Below, piece after piece: positions 54,801 to 64,000 of a stretch of 64,000 nucleotides of DNA. The DNA lies in NCBI GenBank assembly GCA_037043015.1, contig CM073323.1:744001-808000 (forward strand), given 5' to 3'. The number at the start of each line of letters is the position of its first letter. Within the stretch, counting starts at the first letter, position 1. Both the position numbers and the translations under genes were made by a program. The notes beneath the pieces are model-generated. The model did no database searches and had not been told where the DNA came from. It saw only the letters and a program-made list of their open reading frames with translations. The stretch is from Bryum argenteum. Lineage: Eukaryota > Streptophyta > Bryopsida > Bryales > Bryaceae.

Positions 54801-55613
54801 CTATGGCACATTGCTCGTTTGAAGGAATCCTCATCCAAGGCTTGTTGGGGTATTATGGCTAAGACCAGGAAGAAATGCGATTCCCGCATTGTCCAAAACG
54901 GAAAGGCGACCGCGGCTCAACTTACACCGAGTATGGCAACGTCCTCAAGAGGGACCCAAAAAAAATCGACCGGTTTTTCTTTTGTCCGCATTTACATTGA
55001 GCGTTGTGTGAAAGGCAGTCGTCGTAAATGGATTGAGCCGTTCTCTCGTAAACAAGGACGACCGCCTATCCCCTCTGTTTGGCCCGTGAAGATTGGGACC
55101 AATCTGACAGTGGACGAAATAGAGGCGTTGGAGAATGCGGGTTTTCGGCTCCCACAAAAGGAACGCCTTCCTCTCAACCGCACATTCAATACTTTTGCGC
55201 CACCGAGAGACTTGTCACATATTCTTGTGCCGGACAAGGCTGATATGTACCCCAAATCACGCAAGTCTAAAGTTCTTCGACGCATCAAGGCCGTGACTTC
55301 GAAGCACATGAAGAACATTGACTCAGCTCGTGCCATGGAGGCAAAAATACTCGAGGTGACCATGATACCTCAACCTGGTTTTGGATGTATCGTTGCTTTG
55401 GAGTCGGATTCAGAATCTATCTATAAACTCTCTCTAAGTGAGAACCCTGAGTGTTCTTGCCCGGTGTTCAAAAAAACCATAACTAAGTTAGGACGAAAAG
55501 GCGAACCGTATAGACATTGCAAGCACCTATACTTTGTGTTGGTATTGGTATGCAAATTTGATATTGATAGAGACCTCTTCATCCACGCGCCCACCTCGCC
55601 TTCAACGAGGTGA
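51888..55613 (+). pseudogene. MULE transposase with SWIM finger (copy III)
   Basis: Starts MASSSSNPLMRMSLRLYHRG. A zinc-binding block SNCVGHLQCHNPNCDFLQR is near 52720-52780, with a second CKLCKDPPVCVAPC near 52880. The DDE region follows: WTTMACHVYDSRYQRILTIA, CCDFHSEDKDAQ, QGFMADSAQANWNAV, then RTCYFHWTQSLEKHTKQYI. A GTAAGT donor at about 54006 leads to an exon with CNLAESIHNKWSQASG (likely the catalytic Glu). The C-terminal SWIM finger is CSC ... HCKH at about 55452-55530. Frame changes occur near 52840, 53225 and 53720, and a stop near 54420, so it is inactive as read. Family role: cut-and-paste transposition at the TIRs. It reads toward the L end. Confidence 0.65.
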
Positions 55614-55919
55614 AAACCATTCTAGAGCGGGGAATCCTAGACCAAGTTAGAGAGTAGACTACCTCAAGGTCACATTACGTAAACCAACATCCACATCTAC
55701 CTATTCTACATGTTATCCCTGTAATCGTGTGTTTCACACGTAATTTATTCTTATTTCAGCGTTTTACAAAAGTCAATAAATGTATCCCTATTTACAAAAA
55801 TTTATGAACTGCTATACAACTTCGTCTTCCGATTTCAAAGTTATGATATACTAGCCTACTCTGTAAAATTTGTAAATGTCTCTTAATGTTTGAAGAACGT
55901 GGTTTAAGTCTACCAAATT

Positions 55920-56138
55920 TCAGAATTTTTAGCCTTATCTCCACGGGTTTAGGAACACAAAACCACGGTAATAAGTCAAGAATATTCGAATATTCTTGAG
56001 AATATTCCAGAAAAAATAGTAAAATATTATTTTTAGAATTTTTTTTGCTAAGAATACCAATTCACCGCTCAAATTCCTGAAACTTGATGGCTCAACGCTC
56101 ACCGCTCACCGCTCTCCGCTCACACGGTAGCTACGTCC
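55920..56138 (-). repeat. L end of MULE III
   Basis: Read inward from the right, the end carries GTGTGAGCG, GAGAGCG, GTGAGCG and TTGAGC heptamers. An AT-rich block with AATATTCGAATATTCTTGAC and TTATTACCGTGG follows, shared with the L end of copy II. The outer tip is GGACGTAGCTACC, against GGACGTTACTTGG in II. Confidence 0.7.
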
Positions 56139-56820
56139 GACGCAAGTCTGGCACTTGTCCGACCAATTCTCTTTTTTTTTCTGAAATTTCGTTGCAATGT
56201 GAATATGCTCTCTCAACGCTGAGTTTGCGGGGACCTGCAGAGGTCAGCCCCTCCTGCACAGGGCTCAAAATGCCTTGCATTGCGGGGGTGTGGGGAGGCC
56301 AGCCCCTCCTGCACAAGCTGTAAAGTTCCAGGGAACCAGTAGCTAGCTGGGCCATGAAGGTGTTAAGCTGAGCCCGAGCACTAGCCTCGTAGACTTGCAT
56401 TTTGCGGTTGATTTTTTTGCGATGGGGATTATGACTCTGTGTGCTTTTGAATGTCGAATTGGTCGGACAAGTGTCAGACTTGTGTCGGCGCGAGTCTGGC
56501 ACTTGTTTGACCAATTCTAGTTTTTTTCTTCTCAACATACGATCCAATGTGAATTTGCTCTCTCAAGGCTGAGCTCGCGGGGACGTGTAGAGGCCTGCCC
56601 CTCCTGCATGAGCTGTGAAGCCGCGGGGAACCAGTAGCTAGCCTGGCCATGAAACTTTTAAGCTGAGCCCGGGTACTAGCCTCGGGGACCTGCATTTTGC
56701 GGTTGATTTTCTTGCGATGGGAATATATGTGAATTTGTTTGTGAAACAAAGGTGGTTTGCTTAAGTTGTGTTCTTTTTTGAATTTCGTTTCCGTTGTTTG
56801 GTAATTTATTGTTTGGTTGG
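56139..56820. repeat. Palindrome-bearing array of MULE D
   Basis: Two degenerate units share GCAAGTCTGGCACTTGT and CCGACCAATTC with the copy A array. A half palindrome is at 56139-56166 and a full one is centred near 56486. AGCCCCTCCTGCACA recurs within units. The unit length and interior differ from copy A. Confidence 0.75.
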
Positions 56821-56834
56821 TGGTGATTTTACAG

Positions 56835-57152
56835 GCTCCTTCAAAGCAACATGTAGTTCATCCAGAGGAGGAATCTGATGCAGATAGCGACATCTCCACT
56901 TTGAAAGACAATGTGTTGGCTTATGTGGAGTCCCGTCGATTAGTCATAGCTTTGTCTTCAGTTCCGGATACTCCACCTCTTGCCTCCCCTGTCCGTCACA
57001 TTTCACGTGTTGACGTTGATCGGGTTGCACGAGCGGAGAACATGCGAGATCGTAAGAATGAGGCAAAAGCTCGTCGTATCGAAGCTATAGCCCTAGCTAG
57101 ACTTGCACCGAGACGTTCGCCGCGACTTGCGGCAAAGTTGCCATCTGCTTAG
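56835..57152 (+). CDS. Small basic protein, last exon, MULE copy D
   Basis: After acceptor GATTTTACAG it reads APSKQHVVHPEEESDADSD and ends LARLAPRRSPRLAAKLPSA with a stop (105 codons). It is closest to copy A. Upstream exon lost with the truncation. It precedes the methyltransferase ATG by 119 bases. Function unknown. Confidence 0.5.
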   Translation, partial: APSKQHVVHPEEESDADSDISTLKDNVLAYVESRRLVIALSSVPDTPPLASPVRHISRVDVDRVARAENMRDRKNEAKARRIEAIALARLAPRRSPRLAAKLPSA

Positions 57153-57271
57153 TTGCGCCGTCACAATATATGATATGTTTATTATATCCTTAAATACAAA
57201 AAGATTGTGTTTCTGCTTTTTATATATTATTGTTTATTTGACACTATCTTATTCTTTTTGTGAATTATTAG

Positions 57272-60200
57272 ATGAACATAGCTCAAGTCCATCTCTTTGA
57301 AGATGAAGTCGTCAACCGGCCTCTCCTTAATCCTCCACAAACAGGGTCTTCCGACAGAGATGAACTCATACTTCATAGTGTCGGAAATTTTGAAGAGTTG
57401 GGATCTGGAGTACAACTAGAGAGGCCTGCGGAAACTGATCACCAACCTTTGGAAAGACAATGCAATGCAGTTTCAAGTGACAATCCTCTCGAAGCTGTTG
57501 ATATTCATACACTGTTTCAGGACCATGACGGACACCATTCCCTCTCGGATGATGAAAAAACTACATTGCCTGAAGGTGTCAACGTTGGAATCATTCACAT
57601 GCCTCATCATCTTCAAAACAAAGATCCGGACTGGAGTGCAAACGAGATGCGCATGCTCCACAAGAGTGATTCGATTGCAATCATCAACAGGTTACGCTAC
57701 AAACTTGTCAAGAAGTCCCGTATGCTAATTCCACTTTGTCGCCTCGTTTGTTATCCGAAGGTTCGCCCGATCTCAGAACAAGAGGTCAGAAAACTCGAGA
57801 ATGAGTTCAACAAGGGATACCGCGAAGGCGATCGGGTAATGTACGTGTCTCCCTCCGACAGAAAAGGCCGAGAGAAAATTGTTGACACTCAAGATGAACT
57901 TTGGACGAACCCGCTTTGGACAGCCGCGAATGAAGCGTTCGAAAGTACGCTACGGTCTGATCCAGATCTTCGTAACCTTTGTGACAAATATTTCTATGTC
58001 TACGAAGGTAACCACCGTGTTATAGCCTGGATGCGCCATATCGAGAGGTACCACAAGAATGATCCCTCGTGGTACATTTCGGTTTATTGCATCGTACTCG
58101 ATGCCCGTGGAGAGAGTAATCTCCTCCTCGATGCTATGAACGTCATTAACTAGTAAGTGAATGTCGCATTTTTTAAAATTTCTTTCTTTTATGATTTTAT
58201 CATATATAATTTTTCTCACTTTTCATTCTATGTTGTAGGTCCACTGAACATGATTACGTCGAAGACAGTTTGTGTGCGAAACTCCAACGCATGAGGAAGT
58301 TTGGTAAGTTGAAACTCGAAGACTTCAAGGACCTCATTTCTCCAGAAGATTACAGAATCTGTAAGAACGCCAAAGCAAAAAAGGAGACGTGGTATCCTGT
58401 CACAATAGACGTTTTTGTAAAATTTCTATACGCGGTACGTTCACTACATATGTGCTCGACTCCTCTTCTTCAAATTTATCTAAAACAACTTCTCATTTGT
58501 GTTCTGGTTGTAATATAGAGGAGGTTAGCGAAAAAATCCGACGATGCTGAAGCTACGTACTATGCCACGGTTCCAAAAGATAAACAAACTAGACCGGGCG
58601 TATGGAGTGTCATGGATAACGCAATCAAGGCTGAAATCAAATTAATACGTGGGAAGAATTTCGACAAGATGGTCGTTGTGGCCAATATCAAACTCGGGAA
58701 AGTATTTGCGAGAGAGGTATTGTTGGCTGGGTTTTTTTTTATTTATGACATTGTATTTCTCTTCACGTTCTACTGCTCTAATCAAAACTGTGATTCTGAT
58801 GTGCAGATTAATTCTCATTACAGCCAGAACCTAAAACCCGACATGACGCTTGAACGCTTACACATGGTAGCCACTACAAATTTTCACTTTGAATTCAAGG
58901 CGAAGTGGCTGCAATGGTGGAACTCACCAAACGAAGTTCGACGATCATTTCGCTTCCTAGAAGAACGCCCCATGAAAGATAAAGCGTTGATTTCATTTCT
59001 TCATCGTGCTTCTCTTTAGGCACAGGTAACTTGCATTTTTGTTCTCTGATTACAAAATTTGAGTTTATATGTTACTTTAAATACTAACATGTTTCCTGTA
59101 TTCTCAGCTTGAGCAATCACTTGAAAGTGAATTGCAGAATCTGGTAGATAACGAGAACCTCAACATTGAGTGGTCTAGTGTTGTCCTAAAGCCATCCGCG
59201 TATATCGAGAAGTGGAGGTTGCTCTTATGGGAGAAGACATTCGGAAACTATCTTGCTCCAAATGCAAGTCCGAAGTTCATAAAAGGCTCGGATCTTCATA
59301 AGATTACTGGAGGCAAAGCTACAATTAAGCGACTTTTATTCCGGTATGTTTTCTTTTTCGTATAAAATATTATTGAAAGTGGATCAACGTATTCAATTTT
59401 CCCTATCTAATTTGTTTACTTTTTTGTAGGTACTTAAAACAAGAGCTCGTTGCCAAGGGAGCTTTGCCTTCGTTCTCTATTCCAATGGAGTTCGAGGACG
59501 TTGCAGTGACGAATGATCCCCGCAGCTTTTTCTCCTCAGCCCAACAAGAGCGGTTTACTAACTCCCAATTGACGACCGGTGGATGGTTCCTTGAGTGCGA
59601 CGACAACTACGTGCACAAGGAGGAGAAGCATTTTCTTCGAAACCTGGCTTCAAATCCAGCTCACTCCGCACCGATGGAGATTGACGACGATGACGATGAC
59701 GACCTTTCCATTTTACCAGATGCACCTGATCCTATCTCTTCACCTTCTTCACCAGTTGCAGTGCCTAAGTGTCGTGCAACCAGGAAGCGACGCAATGCTG
59801 TTGCGGAACCTGTTGTAGATCTTGAGCAAGAATCCGAAGAAACTGCTCCCCTCCCAGTAGATATTGCAGGGCCAGAAGATGCTGATCTGACTCAGGCTTC
59901 AGAGGGAGCGACAAACAATGCAAATCGACGCAGTGCAAGATTGACTCAATTTTCTACAGGTGGACTTACGAATGCTGGGTCCCCACCTCAATCATTTACC
60001 GTTAACCACAACTCGCAGCAGTCCCCACGTCGCCTCAGTCAGCCAATATTTGCCAGACGCCCTCTTCCGAAACCCAATCACATTGGTAGCAGCTCGTCGT
60101 CAAAAATATCAGTCACTCTGCCTATGAATCTCGAGAAGGGGAACATTGGAGATTTGGTTCACCAGTCATCGAAGAGACGAAGACTGCAAAATGGGATTCG

Positions 60201-61628
60201 CAAATCCTCGATATCGTCGAGCACATCAAGAAGGTATTATTTCATACATTTGTCATTTATAATCTCCCTAATTACATTTTTTACTTGTAAATCTATTAAT
60301 CAATATCTAATTTTTGACTTGTATCTCAGATTGGAAAAGACCGTAAGTACTTGTGTTCGGCAATGGAGTATGAATCCAAGCATCCAGGGATTGATCTCAT
60401 TTTTGCAGATGCTCCGGAGAACTTGCCTGTACCGGGTGTGTCTCCAACAGAAATTCCATCCTAGAACCGGCGTGACAAAATCTACTTTGAGAGCCTCTTC
60501 GTGTTTGCCGCGTATCATTTGACAGACGTTGGAGCCATTCTTCTGATGCATCCCAAATGTCATAGAATCGAGCGTACTCTCGATTCCGAGTCGCATACAT
60601 ATAGTTTTCGTCTTGTTCGAGACTGGTTGGGATAAAATCCCCTCCCTATGGCCTCTACCGTACCCAAACCGAAAGAGGTACAAATCAGATTGTAGTTTCC
60701 AATTTCACAATTCATGGTTATTGCCTTCTATGCATCTATAGTAATGTATCTATACTTGTGTTTTGCAGACTCACTTCTTCCATATCAAAGTCTATGTTCG
60801 TAAAGATTTTTTTCCAAAGTTCCAAACTCGGGAAGTGGCACACGCATACGCGGGTGTGGCAATCGTACCTGATGAGGAAGACCACCTCTGTAACTTTGCA
60901 GAGAAAGAAACCTTGCGTTATCGTCCGGACGGTACGCCGTGGCGAGGCTCACGAGAGAAGGACCCCTCCTTCATTCAATGTTTCGTCGATTGTCTTACGG
61001 ACGACGGGGGTATAGTCTTTGACTGGAGCGCAAGTACAGGTACTGTTTCCGTAAACTCTACATTGGAATTCGTTTATACATTTTGCATTTCTAACGTGGG
61101 CGTCTGATTTTTTAGGTGCATCTGTGATTGCTTGCGCACGCTCTAACCGACACCTCATTGCTATGGAACCTGACGAAGAAATCTATGATGGTGTACTAGC
61201 TGAATACAAGAATGGTCCTCCCTGGGATAAAGAAAGTGGAGAATCAGCCCTTCCCGCAGATTATGACTCTGACGAACCGGTCGTGAAGAAGCCACGAAAG
61301 TTCATTGGTGCGTAATACTATCTTGTATTCTCTTTCTCGATTTTAAATTACGCACTTACAAATCGGTAGGACTGACTTTCTTTGTACTATTAGGATCGCA
61401 GGTCTGAAAGAGCGATTGACTCGCAACGCTCATCTCTACAAGAGCCCTCCATCAAAATTCACCCTACCATCGTACGCTGAGCGTCTTGCTCAAGAGTTTG
61501 TTCAAGCTTCATGTCCCATTTTGTCTGACACTCCACGTCGACATTATAGCAATAGTGTGCTTAAGTTTATAGACTTTGAGGCTGATCAGTGTGATCAGCA
61601 CTTTAATGGTACTACACCTTCAGCATAG
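57272..61628 (+). pseudogene. ParB-like / DNA methyltransferase-like fusion gene, copy D
   Basis: Best reference for the family structure. Exons: 57272-58152, 58239-58434, 58519-58716, 58807-59025, 59108-59343, 59430-60233, 60330-60677, 60769-61039, 61116-61307, 61394-61628, about 1190 codons. The ParB-like domain covers residues 152-280 (PLCRLVCYPKVRPISEQ; GNHR at 246-249). The linker has an Asp run EIDDDDDDDLSILP and basic ATRKRRN. Motif IV-like ADAPE is near residue 870; motif I-like DWSASTG near 1047 spans the exon 8/9 joint. Breaks: Trp to TAG at the exon 1/2 codon, near 59016 and near 60463; TAA near 60633; a 5-base insertion near 60170. ATG 57272 directly follows a TATTAG acceptor, so an upstream non-coding exon is possible. 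Confidence 0.75.
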
Positions 61629-62627
61629 TGTGTGATTTGCTTTCTGATAGGTACTGGACATGGTAGCGCCATACATTCGTAGTTTACCATGATCTATTAC
61701 TTATATTCTATCTATATGTGTTTTTCAATATATACGGTTTTATATTTTTATTTATCGTGATTATCGTTGATAGCTTAACCTACACTAAGTGCTTCAAGTA
61801 TTACTCTAAGTATCTCAATACTATGTAATCTAAAGCCATGCTTGCCTTTAATGGTGACGTCAGCCCTAATTTTGATGTATCTTCTTCAACTCCAATTTCA
61901 ATGCATCAGTCTATGTAAATGTTTAAGTTCTAAACTCAATGCAGACTAAAAGTTTTAGAAGATTTTTTTTTTTTTTTTTTTCCATAGGAGTGATTGAATC
62001 TTGCCAATGTTGTTAGGGGCTATTTGTATAGCTCAGGATAGCGGCTTTAAGACGCAGTTCAACAGTCAAACGAGACCGGAGAGTTTCGAACTCGGACCAC
62101 TACAATGCCACATGAATGTCTTTCTGTACATCTTACAAGGAGACACGGAAAGACGACCTGAAGTGATAAATTTCAGATTATATAAACCGAAGCATTTACA
62201 TATAATTCTGACAAGTGTAATAGGAAATTGATGACGTCAGCCCTAATTAGTCTACAAATATTAAAATTGGTAAAATAAACTTATTGATTACCTAAATGGC
62301 CATCCCAAATTTTGGTTTAGATTTTATATATGATTTGAGATGTATTGGTTACACATGATAATGTCAGCCCATAATTTAATTAACTTTTATTTAAACTTGC
62401 AAATGCGGATTATTTATGAAATATTCTATGACCTCAATATGATGAAAATAAATAGATAAAGGACATATATCCACGGTTTCGGGTACTTTTATGCCTAAAA
62501 ATAACCATTTCAAAATTTCAGAACCACCCATTCCATGGTAATAGGGCCATTAACTTTTAAATTTTTTTCTTCTTACCGCTCAAACTTTACCGCTCAACGC
62601 TCAACGCTCACACCGGTGGTTTCCCCC
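61629..62627. repeat. R end of MULE D with tRNA-like arm
   Basis: Contains GTGACGTCAGCCCTAATT at about 61854, GATGACGTCAGCCCTAATT at about 62230 and a weaker copy at 62366. The B-box-like arm is at 62076-62095 (complement). The CCATGGTAATAGGGCC block and terminal CGCTCAACGCTCAACGCTCA heptamers are present. Nearly the reverse complement of 4749-5700. Confidence 0.7.
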
Positions 62628-64000
62628 ATCTTTTCTCGAAGATATCCGAGTAAGTTTACAATCTGATCCTTTGGCCTTGAAAGTCAAAAGCAATCCTAAC
62701 GTCTCCAATGTTGGAGAATCTCCAGGTCAAGACTCTCAAGTTTCAGATTCAGAGGTTATAGATTCAGAATCCCCGAATCAACCTACTTCCCATTCACGGG
62801 CTTCCACGTCGCTTGAAGCACCCCAAGATGATGCAGATCCAAGATTCCAGTTTCAAGATGGGCTATTATACTATCAGGGACTACTCTATGTTCCTGAAGG
62901 CCCATGCCGACTCCGAGTGCTCCAGTCTCGACACGACTTTCCATCGGCGGGACACTTTGGCTACAACAAGACCATGGAACTGTTATCCAGAGACTTTTGG
63001 TTGTCACAAATGTGGAAAACCGTGAAGGACTATGTCACAACGTGTGACATCTGTTCTAGATCCAAGATCCCTCGTCATCAGCCGTTGCCGATTCCAGAAA
63101 CCCCATGGACATCCATATCCATGGACTTTATTGTGGACCTTCCAATATCTAACACCTTTGATTCCATCTTCGTTGTTGTTGACCGGCTGACCAAGATGGC
63201 TCACTTCATTCCGTGCCACAAGACAGTTACCGGAGAAGAGACAGCAAGACTCTTCGTAGACAATGTCTATAAACTCCACGGCCTCTCCAACGACATCATT
63301 TCCGATCGGAGAACGCAATTCACATCGAAGTTCTGGCAGTCTTTGTTTAAGATTTTGGGCGTGGAGATCAAGCTATCTTCAGCATACCATCCTCAGACTG
63401 ACGGACAAACCGAGCGCGTCAATCAAGTGCTGGAGCAGTACCTGCGGTGCACCATCAACTACCATCAAGACAATTGGGTGGAATGGTTGCCGCTCGCCGA
63501 ATTTGCCTACAACAACACGTTGCAGGGGTCTACTCAACAGACTTCTTTCTTTGCAAATTACGGTCATCATCCAAGGATTGATCAATTCAATGTAAACATT
63601 TCTGAGAATCCAGCTGCCACAGATCTTGCTACTCGATTGTCTGATACTCAGAAGCAGATGAAGCAGAGCCTCCTTGAAGCCCAAGAACACCAGAAGACAA
63701 ACGCCGACAGGTCTTGTAAGGAACATCCAGCCATCTCTATTGGCGACAAGGTATGGCTACTGCGTCGGAATTTGAAGACTCGCCGGCCATCTGACAAACT
63801 CGACTACCGTCGCCTTGGACCATTCACGGTGGTCGAACAAATCAACAAGGTGGCTTACCGGTTGGAGTTACCGGCCTCTATGAAGATTCATCCAGTTTTC
63901 CATGTCTCTCTCCTTGAACCGTACAAGGAATCTACGTTACCGGGCAGGATTCAAGAACCTCCTCCACCGATCGAGATGAAAGGCGATGAAGAATTCGAAG
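62628..64000 (+). mobile_element. Ty3/gypsy pol region (integrase and GPY/F module), runs off the window
   Basis: A Ty3/gypsy fossil on the plus strand. It carries an integrase zinc-binding domain (GHFGYNKTMELLSRDFW ... CDICSRSK), the integrase core (SMDFIVDLP; ISDRRTQFTSKFW; YHPQTDGQTERVNQVLEQYL) and a chromovirus-like C-terminal module (LGPFTVVEQINKVAYRLELP; HPVFHVSLLEPY). Its 5' part (protease, RT, RNase H) is not present, being cut at the MULE D R end, and the 3' end lies outside the window. The visible part looks little decayed, so it may be young. Confidence 0.85.

Larger units (their letters stand above)
39289..56138. mobile_element. MULE copy III, 16.8 kb, carrying ADD, methyltransferase and transposase genes
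   Basis: The R-end tip at left is GGGGAA, 8 bases, TGTGAGCG, then GAGAGCG/GTGAGCG heptamers. The L-end tip at right mirrors it (CGCTCACCGCTCTCCGCTCAC, ending near CGTCC at 56134-56138). The inner heptamers match over about 30 bases. Order: R end, inserted ADD block, methyltransferase gene (-), small-protein gene (-) spanning a tandem array, hypothetical gene (-), transposase (+), L end. No target duplication was found, because copy D abuts the right side. Confidence 0.75.
56139..62627. mobile_element. MULE copy D, truncated (array, small gene, methyltransferase, R end)
   Basis: The R-end tip at right (complement of GGGGAAACCACCGG then TGTGAGCG) ends at 62626-62627. The left side begins in the middle of a palindrome of the tandem array, directly against the L end of copy III, so its own L end and transposase are lost. 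Sequence and order mirror copy A, giving a large inverted-repeat pair (A and D) around the 44 kb between them. Confidence 0.7.

Noticed and set aside
39280-56147. 9-bp target duplication for MULE III
   Set aside because: Bases next to the two tips (GGCGGCGGC on the left, GACGCAAGT on the right) do not match; the right flank is copy D and has probably been rearranged.
4749-62627. One single 58-kb transposon bounded by the A and D ends, with ATCTT next to both tips
   Set aside because: Both outer ends are R ends, the flanks are unrelated (3' side of the RING gene, gypsy pol) and the five-base match is weak; two truncated elements explain it better.

Overview
The window looks like repeat-rich nuclear DNA from a green-lineage (streptophyte) eukaryote, possibly a charophyte such as Chara. 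The evidence is spliceosomal introns, many TTTAGGG-like (plant telomere-type) motifs, Mutator-like (MULE) DNA transposons with 9-bp target duplications, and Ty3/gypsy remains. The organism is an inference. No ribosomal RNA, true tRNA gene, CRISPR array or bacterial-style operon is visible.

Layout. 68-1616 (-) is a protein-kinase-like pseudogene, divergent from an intact 777-residue RING-H2 protein at 2193-4526 (+), with a GC-rich minisatellite between them. The rest is dominated by four copies of one large MULE family: A (4749-12362, truncated, inverted), II (24322-37220, complete, 9-bp target duplication GTTTAGCCT), III (39289-56138, both ends present) and D (56139-62627, truncated). Each copy has an R end made of NNGAGCG heptamers and a tRNA-like module. 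Next comes a ten-exon gene transcribed toward the R end, which fuses a ParB-like domain to an N4/N6-type DNA methyltransferase-like domain. Then come a small basic-protein gene and a tandem repeat array. Copies II and III also have an L end, with a DDE/SWIM transposase gene (III) or its remnant (II) transcribed toward it. Copies A, III and D each use a different repeat unit, but in A/D and III each unit holds a long palindrome; copy II has an unrelated array.

Copy III additionally carries an intact-looking single-exon gene for an ADD (ATRX-DNMT3-type) zinc-finger protein on an inserted block. The GC-rich, TTTAGGG-laced DNA between the MULEs (12.4-24.3 and 37.2-39.3 kb) encodes a three-exon gene with a C2H2 finger followed by a TET/JBP-like 2-oxoglutarate dioxygenase fold (21747-23206). 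It also holds decayed coiled-coil ORFs, a solo LTR and a small gypsy fossil. The right edge is part of a Ty3/gypsy pol region.

Together the window holds a DNA methyltransferase-like protein, a histone-H3-reader-like ADD protein and a cytosine-oxidase-like protein, all in or next to mobile DNA. That is the most interesting feature of the window: transposons that appear to carry chromatin-modifying genes. All four methyltransferase copies are interrupted, so any active system would have to be encoded elsewhere in the genome.
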